A stretch of DNA of 64,000 bases from Favolaschia claudopus (GCA_037176885.1 JAWWNJ010000083.1:558001-622000); one strand, 5' to 3'; counted from the stretch's first letter, positions 34,950-46,239 are shown. The notes: generated by a model not told the origin, from the sequence alone. Numbers and translations: made by a program.

Positions 34950-37144
34950 ATGCCTCACAATACCCCCCTTAAATTTGTGCGTCGCTGTAAACCGGCATTG
35001 GTGATGCAAAAACTCATCGATTTCGCAGATAATTATCGGCGCATCGACTGCGGGTTCGTGAAACGTTTTGCTATGGAGCCAGCTTGTTACTAACAGCGGT
35101 GTAGGTCTTGTTTCAGCGATCGCATTAAGAGCATCAGGACATGAAGTGTTGGTGATAGAGAAAGACGAAGAGCTTGGGGGTTCGCCTTCAGTAGGTCCGG
35201 ACGATTCCCCGCGTGGCCGGTTTGTGAATGAATTTGCCAGATACCGACAGGAGGCGTCAGGCACGTGTCATGATACCACTCTGTGTCCCCACTAGACCTT
35301 GAGCAGGTTACCTCCCAATGGATGCAAGATCCTGTTTGACTGGGGGCTAGAAGCCCAAATCCGAGCGCACGCGATCGTCGGCGAGGGATTTACGGTGTAC
35401 AAGTGTGCTGCCATTCTCTTTTCATCGCGCGCAGCCTGCCAATACGCTTCTAGACGAAGGAACCGATTCCGGGCGCGATTACCTTGGCACGAATCGATGG
35501 GACCCGGAACTGCTTAGGGAATCTCGTGGCGATTTTTTGCAGATACGGGTGCGTCCTCCGCTCATTGCCACCTGCAGAGACCCAAATCCGATGCTTGGTT
35601 TAGCATAGGGATCTCATTCGTATATTGTATGACACGGCATTGGGGAAACCTTTGAAGAATGACTCGGAGCCACAACTCAACGGCCACACTCCAAGCCAGC
35701 CAATAACCTTCGAATTAGGTGCAGAAGTTGTCGACGCCGATTTCGATACCTGCTCCGTTACTCTGAAATCTGGGGTGGTACATCATGGCGACGCAATCAT
35801 AGGTGCTGATGGCGCGTCTGGCTTTGTCCGTCGACGACTATTGGCCGAAGACGTGGCACCGCTCCTCGTAAGCGGGACCGACGATGAGCGGAGGGGGCTT
35901 GCCTTATACGCGTGAGTGATATCTTAATATCCTTTATATATCTTTTTGTTAATGGGCCTGTAGTGCTATCATCCCAAAAAGCGCCGCAGTCGTAGATGAG
36001 GAGCTTAGCAAGCTGTATGAGTATCCTCAGGTGAGCTGGATTATGTCCTTGGTGAAGGGAGCCTCATCATTGGCCTTGCACCAGAGAAACATGGTTACCT
36101 TTTCCATGGGGTCAAACCGCGGTGCGTCGTAGTGGCCTTCAGCATTCGATAAACATCTTGACTCTTCGCTTTTGTAGGGGCTCAGGCGTTTCTCGCGGTG
36201 CGTATACATATGTAACGCCCTCTCTCAAACTCGTACTCATTCGATCCAGGGGGAGGACGAAGATATAGTGTTCTGGGTATATACACCAGACGCGGACGAA
36301 GATGGGTCATGGACACAAGTTGCCGAGAAGAATATTACCGATGTAGTCGGTCCTTGTGATCCCTTGTCAGTCATTCACTTTTTTCAACGGCATGCATTCA
36401 TGATTTATTGGTCCACAGAATACGACGCCTGGCAGCGCTTGCTGGGCCCGCTACTTGTGTCCAAATTAAGAATTATTATGAATTGAAATCATGGGTATCC
36501 AAAAGTGGGAATGCTGTTGTCCTGGGCGAAGCGGCGCATCCATTTCCTGTACGTGTTCCTGCGTACCTTTTCTTCTAGCATACCAAGACCATTTTCAAAG
36601 GTCGTCTCCCTACACACCTACTCTGTCGCCATCGAAGATGGGGCTTTCATAGGAAAACTATTTTCTCATTCACGAAAGCCCGCTCGTGTCAGAGAATTCA
36701 TGAGCGCTTTCGAGGAAACCAGGTACGCCACACCGATCCTGTCCTCGGACTATTGGTACTCAAGCGATAATATTTCCAGAAAGGCTCGCTGCCTGCATAT
36801 AGACCACTCGGAGAAACAGTACATAGACGTAATGGCGCTTCCAGACGGGCCTATGCAAGCTACTCGTGATGCGGCCATGCGGGCGAACGAGGCCGCCGGT
36901 CGCAATGTCATGGACGCGGCCGACGTGGACTTACAACAGATGTGGGATGATATGAGGATGATGTGCGTCCTCACTATAACCACTTCCGTGACGACGATAT
37001 TCACCAGGACTTTGTTCCAGCTTTGGATATGATCCCGCTGACGACGCGGACGACTGGTGGATGTCGTGGGGTCGCCTTCGAGATGCTCCGAGTGCCTCAA
37101 AAGAGGGAAAGCTCACAGAAGACATACCAAATGAGAGTCTTTGA
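34950..37144 (+). CDS. FAD-dependent monooxygenase (salicylate hydroxylase/epoxidase class)
   Basis: Group A flavin monooxygenase that uses FAD and NAD(P)H to hydroxylate or epoxidise a small molecule. About twelve exons give MPHNTPLKFIIIGASTAGLVS (FAD-binding Rossmann motif, with Ser for the second Gly), VIEKDEELGGGVRLPPN, QPANTLLDEGTDSGRDY, HRDLIRILYD, IIGADGASGFVR (DG motif), LRRLAAL-like IRRLAALAGPATC and VVLGEAAHPF (GD motif with Glu for Asp), ending DWWMSWGRLRD. A 10-nt micro-exon (35251-35260) between two introns, the second with a GC donor, restores GGVRLPPN. Near 36030-36060 the frame appears to slip by one base before GEGSLIIGLAPEKHG, a possible mutation or sequencing error. The next gene is a UbiA-type enzyme in the same orientation. 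Confidence 0.82.
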
Positions 37145-37612
37145 ATTGCTTTTATTTTACTTCCGAACGGCCGCAGTGATTGTATGTACACCGCTTATAC
37201 TACTAGATGAATGTTTCTCGGATTTTCGGTACGTCTTACGGACTCCTACCAAGTTCTATCCTGAGACAAATTGTCCATGTAGAGTCTTCACAGACTACGC
37301 CCAGATCATCAGCTCCACCTTTCATTTAATCGATGAGCATACCCATGCCGACCTCTGTCTAAGCGGTTCCCCAAGTAGTATATCATACCCAGATTTTTTC
37401 CGCCTAGCCGGTCCTCCCGAACGGCGCGGTTTTTCGGCTGGGAAGAAGTGCTTCAGTTCACTCTATCAAAAAACTTAGATCAGTCCCGGGCCCCGAATCC
37501 AAGGCACTTACGCTAGGCGCGAATCGCGACAACGCTAGGTCATTTGCGACTATCCCTCCACCTTCATGTTCTTAAGCACGAATAATCTTTCTTTCCTCGT
37601 ATCTCTCCCAAG

Positions 37613-38886
37613 ATGAAGCTGCACCCCACTCTCTATCATGCGAACACCTCCTGGCAGGCTTCGGAGTTCACTGCAAGCGTCCCTCTCACATTTTCCGGCG
37701 TGAGTTCCTCTTCGTCTACGCATATTATAATCTAACCTTGCTCTGCCCACCTAGGTCGTCGACGCTGCACTGTATCATCTCACTACACTATGGCTTTTTA
37801 CTAAATCGGACTTCATGACCACCATGATCCCCATCGTGAGTGTTGAATACGGTCGTTATTAGTTTCGTGTTCAAGTGTTGTGTGTGAATTTACAGTCGAT
37901 TTTCGCCATTGTCGCAGCACCTCTCACATCCATCCACAACCTTCCTCATCTCGTCTTTTGGCTCTGGGTGCATCTCCTAGGATTCAACACCTCCAATCAA
38001 ACTGCTTCATTGGAGGACGAAACGAACAAACCCGATCGACCTCTTCCTTCGGGCAGGATCACCCTTAGCTCCGCAATCATCCTTCGCTGGACACTTATGC
38101 CAATATGTTGGGCCTTGTCTTTAGCTTATAGCAAAGAAGCGATGTTCTCCAGCATGGCGCTATCATTGTTCACGACGTTGTACAATGAATGTCGAGGATC
38201 TGGTGCACATTTCGTCACCAGGTACGCCCTGAATGGACTTGGATTCGCGGCGTTCGAAGCCGGGACAACTTTCGTCGCAAGTTCGTGTACTTGATGATCA
38301 TTCAACATCTCTGGCTAACGATCCGATTCGACTTAGAGGACGACAAGAGTTGCCTCGACAACGCGGGATGGCTTGCTATCTTCCTCAGTGCAAGCATTTT
38401 TGCGACAAGCATTTTTGCGCAAGGTGAGTGTTCGGGCAGTCTTCCAACGATAAACATATTTACCCCCCACCAGATTTTCGGGATGGTGCGCCATGATCCA
38501 TACATTATTCTCATTATGTTCCTCATCCAATTTCCCTTTCAGTCGTCGGAGACAAACTAATCAATCGCGACACCATCCCTCTCCGGTTCGGGAATCCCAG
38601 CCGAACATTCCTCCTTGCCGGCGTCGTTGCATGGTCCATCGGACTGTCCTGTATCTGGGAGATCGACCGCTACAGCGCTGTCGCGTTCACCATGCTGGGC
38701 TCCTATGCTGGCGCACGGTTCGTGAGATATACCACTATTGAAGAAGACCGAAAGTCCTATTTCTATTATAACGTATGGTGATCGAGCCTGGCTTTTTCAA
38801 ACCTGTTTTGACGTTGTATTTTTTAGATCTGGGTTTCTGTGGCTCATATTCTTCCTGGCTATTGGCGCCTCTTTTGCGCAACCTGA
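37613..38886 (+). CDS. UbiA-family prenyltransferase or terpene cyclase
   Basis: Integral membrane enzyme of the UbiA superfamily, which transfers or cyclises prenyl diphosphates using two aspartate-rich motifs. Splicing seven exons gives about 310 residues: start MKLHPTLYHANTSW, LWLFTKSDFMTTMIPI, LEDETNKPDRPLPSGR (first motif), hydrophobic helices, TTLYNECRGSGAHF, the second motif AQDFRDVVGDKL with NRDTIPLRFG, and the end WVSVAHILPGYWRLFCAT. Several hydrophobic helices lie between. Fungal relatives include aromatic prenyltransferases and membrane-bound cyclases such as the fumagillin-pathway bergamotene synthase. Which activity applies cannot be told. It starts 468 bp after the FAD monooxygenase stop and is co-oriented. 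Confidence 0.88.
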
Positions 38887-41073
38887 CCTTCAGTCCTTCC
38901 TTTTCGATTTCGATTTCATTCGACATTCGTTCCTTTCAACTCATACATATTCTACGCAACCTCAACTTCAAATCTGTTGTACAACAATGTATATTCGTGT
39001 AACACTAGTCGATACTTGACTGACTGATACTGTACCTCTTAATTCAAGGACCATGTGCGTTGACTTTCTTTTGAAAAGAGTCGGAAGACGTATCCGACCA
39101 CAGACTCCGAGTCTCCGTGGATCTACAGAATCTCCATTTACTCGCTAAAACATGATCGCGACCTATCGCGACACATGGTATTTTGCTTCCGTTAGATTCC
39201 GTTCCGTTGAAGTCCGTTGACCTTACCAGTTTAGGTTATATTGCAGTATATTGCCTACGCCGAAACGCGTACACAAAGATTCATCCCTTCGACACCGTGC
39301 TAACTTGGTGCTAACCAATTCAAGGCCAAGTTTCCATTTATGAAACTTGAACTTGAAGTGATGTCTTGTGATGCCTTTTTGAACGCAAGCTAGACCGCAA
39401 GTAGAATTATCCCGAAAGTAGGTCGCTGGCGGGAACATTTATTCAGATGACCTGTCTGCGGAGACGCCAGAGACCTAGATACCGGGCGTATGCATAATTC
39501 TCTCCGTTATTCCCAAATATGCCAGAATACGCCCCGGCAGAGGGTTACCGCCGAATCCTTAGCATCTTCCGCGGCCTGAAACAGGCTGAAACCGACTCGG
39601 GAGCGGATGTCCCCAGCGTCTCGATCTGGTCCAGGCATACATAGGTGCGTATCGCGTGTCTCTGAATATGAGCTACAGTAATTAAGTTAGTGGTCTCGAT
39701 GTGATTCATTCTTTTGTGGGTCCACTGTGGGTCCCAGTGACCAAGAAGGACAAGCACGTTGCCAGTCGTAAATCACGGAGGATAGATCAAGTCAAATCAA
39801 TCAAAGTTGATCAACTCAAGTAACTTCAAAGTAACTTAGTCAAAATTCATTCGAACACTTTATCAAAAAGTTTGTTCTCATCGAGAGCGGCGTGGAGCGG
39901 CTCCAGCATGCCGCGAACCTGAAGGAGAGACAGGATACCCAAGTTGCGTACTAAGCTTGAGGCGTAATCAGGACAGAACAGGACTCACGGGCGACGCAAC
40001 GGATCCCTGTCCTATGAGTCTTGAATTACGCCGTCACAAACTTGAAATTTCCCGACATGGATCTCAAACTCGCGAACGAGAACGAGAGTTTTCTGCTTTA
40101 CCCGAATCTGGTATTCCTCTGAAAGTTTGGTCGTTGGAGTCTTCGTCGACGTTCACGGTCGTACCTGGATTTAGATGGCGAGGGAACGGGCGGCGTTGGC
40201 TAAGAAACAGCTTGAGGCTCCTTTCCACAAAGAGACTTGCTGTGGCGAGAGGTCCTGCCTTCTGGCATTACCAGGCTGAAAAGGCGTGAAACGAAAGATT
40301 GGGCCCGGGCCGTGGCCCGCCAATTACTTATGTAATGAACTTCAGAATATAATCCGATGTCTAGTTGTAAGCTAAACCCACGCGAGCTTGCGAGCGGCTG
40401 GGTTTAGTGAGAGATAAGGGAGAGTAGTTAGTAGGACGCGTGACATGTGACCGTTACATACCTTTTGCTTCAGACGCGCTCGACGCGTCTCTCCGCCATT
40501 CCTCCTCAGCTTCCCTAAAGCACATTTCGCTCGCCCGCCCACCCACTCCTCTTCCTTTTCTTTCTCTCACGCTTGGTTGCTTCGGGTCGTATTCTTTGCC
40601 TAGACCCAAGAACCGTGCGTACTGGACTTGGGCCGTGTGCCTTTCAGATTTCTTTCGCCCGATTCCGAGTCGCTTCCCGCCTTTCTTAGCTTCAGCGCTT
40701 CCCCTCCAGCGAATCGAGCCGCCAGCCCAACTCCACCTGCACACCCACCGAACCTCATCTCACAAGGATTATTCTCTACGATTTATTATCGTTAGCGAAG
40801 TATTTACTACAGCGGTCGCAGACCGCATCTCCTACCCTCTACACTCTCCCTCTCCGCCTCACAAGGCAGTTTCCTACGCTCTCTCCCTTATTGTTCTAAA
40901 GTGATATTTGAAGACTGATCTAGGTACCGCCAACACCCTCACTCTATGGCAAAACCAGTTGGGAAAACATCATCTCAGTCGCAGTACAGTATGTACTCGG
41001 CGATCTCGGAGATGTTGAAGTTCAAAATCGAACTCCCGGATCAGGCGGCCGAAAGTGATCAGTGATCATCTAT
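38887..41073. other. Gene-poor stretch
   Basis: No coherent gene. An open frame of 154 codons at 40440-40904 is Ser/Pro-rich and unrecognised. The region also holds a short hairpin at 40373-40406. Confidence 0.5.
40373..40406. repeat. Short hairpin, perfect 8-bp arms
   Basis: taaaccca and tgggttta flank an 18-base core that includes gcgagc and its partner. It may be the remnant of a small inverted-repeat element; no target duplication was found. Confidence 0.4.
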
Positions 41074-41430
41074 AGACAGCCATAAACACACCCCTAGCCT
41101 CCTTCTTTGAATCTTTCAACGACATACTTAGAGGCTCAGATGGTCATAGATTCGAGCAACTTCGAGAGCGATCCCCTCGTCTCTTCGTTTCTACCCTATC
41201 GAGGAACCAATTACTTACATCCTCACCGGCATCGAAATACTTAGACTCGATTCGTGCTCATCTAGATCCGCCGCTTGAGACAGAGCTCGTGAATCTCGAA
41301 GTGCTCATCCACGACATTTCTGCCAGACGAGACCGCCTCAAGGACTACTTTTCTTCTCATACGGCGCTGATATCTAGGCCTCGCCGCACTCCCCGAGAAT
41401 TGCTGGAACATATCTTTATCTCTTGTCTTC
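41074..41430 (+). pseudogene. 5' part of an F-box gene cut by the transposon
   Basis: The frame reads LLTSSPASKYLDSIRAHL, then a coiled coil (ELVNLEVLIHDISARRDRL) and SSHTALISRPRRTPRELLEHIFISCL, which is the standard start of agaric F-box proteins. The F-box breaks off at CL, exactly at the left border of the KDZ element. The missing continuation is found 19.6 kb to the right at 60994. The true start codon was not located. Confidence 0.85.
41424..41430 (+). repeat. Target-site duplication, left
   Basis: tgtcttc directly before the left terminal repeat, repeated at 60994-61000 directly after the right one. Counting one base more, 7 of 8 match (ttgtcttc and gtgtcttc), consistent with the 8-bp duplications known for Zisupton-type KDZ elements. 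Confidence 0.75.
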
Positions 41431-41516
41431 GAGCCCTAGTACTAATATATAAACTAAAAAACACGGACGTAGACATTGGTTGCAGTTTCAAAAGCCACGT
41501 ACCTGGCCAATAGACT
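41431..41516 (+). repeat. Left terminal inverted repeat of the KDZ element
   Basis: Starts gagccctagtactaata. The reverse complement of the right end starts cacccctggtgctagta (12 of 17 identical). Further in, acgtagaca (41467), cagttt and ccacg recur at matching distances: 36 bp from the left border and 35 bp from the right. Confidence 0.8.
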
Positions 41517-41845
41517 GGCTATGGGCAACACTGTGCATATATGCTCTGTTACAGCTTTGATCTGGCTTGCCATCTGATTCAAGGGCCCAAAACACTGGTA
41601 ATTGTTCGCCCAGAAAAATTGCGCGGGCATTTTTTTCGCACTTGTTGATGGGATACTTTTTCGCACTTACTGATGGCTTACTTTTTTCGCTTTTCGCTCG
41701 TCTCTGATGGTGCCTCAGATCTCTTCGGCGCTTCCCGCCCTCTTCCCACCCATTAATACCCGACGATGAATCCTCATCATTCGGTTATCCGGCGCTTCCC
41801 GCCCTCTTCCCGCCCGCACCTTCTTCCCGCGAATCAGCGACCGCC

Positions 41846-42290
41846 GCTTGTTTGGGGCTTTCCAGCCTTTTCCCACCCTTCACCACCCGACAAATGTTCC
41901 TCGTCATTCCGCTTGTTCGGCCCTTTCCACATTATCAGCACCCGACCACCCTCGTGATTCCGCTTCCCGCCTTCTTCCCGCGAATCAGCGACCACCGCTT
42001 GTTTGGGGCTTTCCAGCCTTTTCCCACCCTTCACCACCCGACCATCGTCCCTCGTCGTTCCGCCGCTTGTTCGGGGCTTTCCAGCCTTTTCCCACCCTTC
42101 ACCACCCGACCATCGTCCCTCGTCGTTCCGCCGCTTGTTCGGGGCTTTCCAGCCTTTTCCCACCCTTCACCACCCGACCATCGTCCCTCGTCGTTCCGCC
42201 GCTTGTTCGGGGCTTTCCAGCCTTTTCCCACCCTTCACCACCCGACCATCGTCCCTCGTCGTTCCGCCGCTTGGTCGGTTACCCGCCCTC
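41846..42290. repeat. 68-bp minisatellite in the transposon
   Basis: Four full units at 41997, 42065, 42133 and 42201, plus a diverged unit near 41846. The unit runs from gcttgttcggggctttccag to ctcgtcgttccgcc. Because 68 is not a multiple of three, the reading frame rotates through the array and long open frames appear on both strands; they are not genes. Confidence 0.9.
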
Positions 42291-42301
42291 TTCCACCGCT
42301 A

Positions 42302-42650
42302 ATTTGGCATTACATAACCGCCGTCAGTGTCGACAGTGAGCTCCTAATCCAGGTAGTTGCACATCTTACGCTCTATCTGGTTGATTTCTCGCAATGTGAA
42401 CATTCCCTGCGCAACGATGCTCCACGATTTATTCGAGTAGGTGTCGTCGCAGATGACCTTGGAAGCGATCATGAAAGCGGAAATGAAAAGACGATGGCCC
42501 GAGGAGCCGCGCGCTGTGGGGAAGCGCGCTTTTAGACGCTGCAACAAGACAAGGGCGGCGTATGTGACGGATTGATGCAGCTTGGTGCGATGCAGGGCGC
42601 CCGCCGTGGCCTTAATCACTTTCCGCCTTGCCCCGTCAACAAGACTTGTT
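42302..42650 (-). pseudogene. Truncated cyclin (Pcl/PHO80-type) fragment
   Basis: About 100 residues of a cyclin box: GALHRTKLHQSV, AALVLLQRLKARFP, SSGHRLFISAFMIASKVICDD, WSIVAQGMFTLREINQIE and MCNYLD. The next codon, where the conserved sequence expects Trp before Glu-Leu, is TAG, so the frame stops inside the domain. No ATG is in frame at the start. The downstream part runs into the minisatellite. It is probably a host gene piece captured by the transposon. Confidence 0.72.
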
Positions 42651-42960
42651 TACTCCTTGATAATTTTCATGCTGGGTAGTGTTCGATAATAACGACCGTC
42701 TCACAACTTTGGTGCAGGAAAATTTTAAGAATATCCTTTTGACTACCTTAAGAACCATTCTTCAATAATTGTGTTGCTGGAGTGTATGAATAAAAATTAT
42801 GAGTGGTAACAGTATCACTGACTTCAACTCGCGATTCCGTAGTAAGAAGCCAAAACACATGATCCATGTCCACCCCGCTAAATTTTTCTAAGTTCGCAAT
42901 TTTTTAACACCACAAAAATTTTAACTAAGTATTTCACGTCGAGTACGAGTACGCAAGGCA

Positions 42961-45903
42961 TCAGAATTTTCCCTTAAACATCTCGTAGTATACTGCCATT
43001 CCCTCCAACATCCACATCACATCATGAACTGCAGTTTCCCAGACACGCAAATTCTCGGGCTGAAATCGCACCGCACAACCCCAGAAATAAAGCGACGCCA
43101 CAATACTTAACACACCGTTGACTCCCCACCGGTACAGTGGACCCCACTCCTGACCTCCGCCTCCGTAGCTATCGGAGACAACCCACAACCCTCGCGCGTC
43201 CTTTCCCCTCCACGATGGTTGAAGTATGTCCCACCACTGCTGCCACTGCGCAGCATACTCAGCGGGGTTCTCTACCACCGGCTCAGTGCGACGATTAGAA
43301 GAGATCCACGAGCCGACTAGTTTCGGTCGAGATTTGGCTGACAGATTTGATGAGCTGTGTTCAAAGCGCGAGGCGGCTTCTATTCGCGTCCAAACTGCCA
43401 ACAATGCCTGGAAATGGCAGCCGAGGTCGATCTTGGTCATAGCGGCGTGGCTGTCTTTGAACCAGGGCGGTGCGTTTGGCGGGTAAGCAGGTCGGATCGC
43501 TGTCGAACGCGTAGTACGGGATGGTGGGGGCACGTTCGCGATCGCCGCATGTGCTGCTTGAGAAAGTGGGGGGAAAGTTGGAGCTGTCGAGTCAGGTCCT
43601 CCGGCTGGTATGATTGGGTCGCCAGGGAGACTCGTCGGTTCCGCAACGACTGAGTCAGTCGTCGGTACCGCCGGCGAGTCATCATGCGGGACCGCCGGAG
43701 GAGGCAACAACGAAGGGGGCGACGCTGCAGCCGGGGGAGGGGATGCTGACGGCGGGGGAGACGCTGACGGCGGGGGAGACGCTGACGCCAAGGGAGGGGA
43801 TGCTGGCGGAGGGGCTGACGGTGGGGAAAGGGACGTTGACGCCGGCGGGGGAGGGGATGCTGACGGCGGGGGAGACGCTGACGCCAAGGGAGGGGATGCT
43901 GGCGGAGGGGCTGACGGTGGGGAAAGGGACGTTGACGCCGGCGGGGGAGGGGATGCTGACGGCGGGGGAGACGCTGACGCCAAGGGAGGGGATGCTGGCG
44001 GAGGGGCTGACGGTGGGGAAAGGGACGTTGATGCCGGCGGAGGGAGGTTGTCGGAGTCCACGGTGGTGCTGCCATTTGCTAGACGAGAAGATTGGCGTGT
44101 GCGAGCGGGAGGCGCAGCACGGGGACGGGTAGACTTCGATTTACCGGCCCGGGGTTTCTGTGAAGACGGTCCCGACGACTTCAACTCGTCCATGAGCGTA
44201 GAGAGGTCGGGCCCGACGTCGCTCATGAGCTGTGCAAGAAGCGCTTTATTGCGTGCAATGTTTTCTTGTCGCTTTTTCTCGGGTATATGATAACCTAAAT
44301 AGGGACCGTCGAAGAGCGGCCTGGTAGGCGTGGTCGCACCATCGGAGTTGTCGTCGTTATCGGAGGCTTCGTGGCTATCAGGGGCGGCACCGTCATCAGG
44401 AGTAGCTGGGTATGTACAAATTTAGAGAGTGAGCAGAAAATACCCGAAATCACTCACCTGTCGATCCTGTCGTTGTGACAGTCGTTTTCGGTGCATTAAC
44501 TTTACGCTTCTTCTTTGGGCGACGTTGGAGTTCTACGTCCTCGTCGTCGGAATCCGAATCCGACGAATCCGAGTCCGAGTCATCCGACGACGACGAGTCG
44601 GAGTCGCCATCTGGAGTATCGTTAATGGTGTATGTCGCACCACTCAAGTCGGGGGCGGTGAGAGCTGATTGAGCGCACTCCTGCGGAGCTATGGAGGCTC
44701 AGGACATGTCTATGAGGATTGGAGTAAAAACTTACTGTAAGCGGTACGGAGATAATCCGTCATGAATTTTGTAACCTCTGAAAATCGGGCCTTATCCCAT
44801 TGCGGCCAGTGGGGACCAAGCACTGTACGATTGCGCCCGTAAGAAACGCTATATTATGGATTTGAGCGCCTGAATTTCTCGCAACTGTGAGCAACTCACT
44901 GTAAGGTCCGTAATTCTCCATCATACTTCGGCACCGGCCCTCCCATAATCAGCGTGGCGTGCATACCGGTATGAGCATGCAATCCCTGTAGGATTGGACC
45001 AATGAAATCCGGCACCGCATCGATACATCTACAAAGAAGTTCCGTTGATTCAGTTATCCATGCAAGCAATGGGAATTTGGTACGAATGCGCTCACCTCTG
45101 CCGGTCCGCCGGGCTCTGCGATGGAGTAGCCTTCAATTCCCCTAGGTACGAAGCCTTGGCTTCGGCACCCTGCTGTTTAGCGCGCTCTGAAACTGCTGTC
45201 CGCTCGTCGTTTGAGAGGTTTGCAAAAACTTGACGAGCGACCTCAGCGCGAAACCCCGCCTTGGGTTCTTTCGAGCGCTCTGCTAGCTTAGTGTTGTCCC
45301 GTTTTTCAGCCTCCCATCGCTCCGCCACAATCGGTGCGATCTTCTCCTCGTAAGATTCCTTCATGAATTGCTGGTAGGCCTGTAATGCTTTGGGTGGTGC
45401 AGTGACTCCAGACAAGTTGGCTAAGAGGACGGCGTAAGGGTCTTTCCGTGGATCTTCATCTTTACCGACGCGCTGAGTTTTGCGGATCTTTCTGAGTCGA
45501 TAGGTGAACCAACGGCGGATTCGCTGGCAGACAATGAGAAGCAGAGAAAAAGGAAGCGTGATGTCACATTGTCACGTACCGCATCGAGCTCATTCACTCG
45601 CGTCGCCTTCGCCGCCGCGTCCTCCTCAGACAGCATTTCTTCGTCCTCAGGTGCGGCTGGATCCCACTCTTTCAAGACAGGCTCTTCATGATCCTTGACT
45701 CGCCATCCGACCCGCGCGTGAAATTCGCGACAAATTTTCTTCAAAATCTTCCGCTCCTGGCGACGTCCTTGATCTTTGGCTTTCTGGTATGCGTCGAGAT
45801 GAGGAGTCAAGATAGTTTCTCGCGCTCCCTCGGCCCACAACCGCAAATTTTTACGGTCTTCTTTCGCGACTTTCTTTCTGGAACGCTTTCTAGGCTTGGG
45901 CAT
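42961..45903 (-). CDS. Large disordered protein of an expanded agaric repeat family
   Basis: Spliced from several exons. The N-terminus MPKPRKRSRKKVAKEDRK is basic, followed by LRLWAEGARETILTPHLDAYQ, FHARVGWRVKDHEEPVL, RRWFTYRLRKIRK, then PPKALQAYQQFMKESYEEKI and CIDAVPDFIGPILQGLHAHTGMH, a Ser/Asp acidic stretch, a basic stretch (RRPKKKRKV, a likely nuclear signal), a Pro-rich repeat region, and the C-terminal domain WFKDSHAAMTKIDLGCHF...QWQQWWDILQPSWRG ending MFKGKF. The N- and C-terminal pieces recur in hundreds of uncharacterised agaric proteins. Function unknown. The basic N-terminus and nuclear-signal-like patch suggest a nuclear role, perhaps DNA-linked to transposition. Joining the N and C halves into one gene is inferred from good splice borders. 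Confidence 0.75.
43745..44042 (-). repeat. 96-bp in-frame tandem repeat (32 residues, three copies)
   Basis: The landmark ggacgttga recurs at 43831, 43927 and 44023. On the minus strand each unit encodes a 32-residue Pro/Ser/Ala block starting PPPASTSLSPPSAPPP. The units are almost identical, so copy number probably varies between strains. Confidence 0.9.
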
Positions 45904-46181
45904 TACTACTCGAAGTTAGCTGTTGGTTAATTGGGCGGCATGAACGACTCACCAACTCTTTGCTAAGTGCGGTACTATGCAGCTTGTGGATGCTCTGAGA
46001 GTATTAGTTTGTTTGGTTGCCAATTTGTTTTGTTTCTTCTCGCACGTATGGTAAGTTATCCGATTTATCCGCCTGTTTCCAAGCAGTTCCTGACCTCCGC
46101 ATGTGCATGCGTAGACTCGCATCAATCTGGATCTTAGATTCCAGATCTCGATCTCACAAACCCTCCGCTTGCCGTACGTAC

Positions 46182-46188
46182 TATAAAA
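46182..46188 (+). promoter_or_regulatory. TATA box before the first viroplasmin-like gene
   Basis: tataaaa lies 52 nt before the ATG at 46240. Confidence 0.55.
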
Positions 46189-46239
46189 TCCTCGATTCCC
46201 GTTGCGTCCATTCTCCACCTCTCTCATCTCCCAACTACA

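Noticed and set aside
22811..38886. One large biosynthetic gene cluster from terpene synthase to UbiA enzyme
   Set aside because: Five unrelated genes (two F-box, thaumatin-like, DUF3472, BTB) lie between and no P450, transporter or cluster regulator is present; only the adjacent monooxygenase-UbiA pair is kept as a hypothesis.
40440..40904. 154-codon plus-strand frame upstream of the transposon
   Set aside because: Ser/Pro-rich low complexity without homology that I can name; a mirror frame exists on the other strand.
41848..42535. Plus-strand frames of 163 and 227 codons
   Set aside because: They arise from the 68-bp minisatellite, which rotates through all frames, and have no domain.
43437..44290. 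Long Gly/Asp-rich and Arg-rich frames on both strands over the 96-bp repeat
   Set aside because: Shadows of the Pro-rich coding repeat; a unit length divisible by three keeps every frame open.
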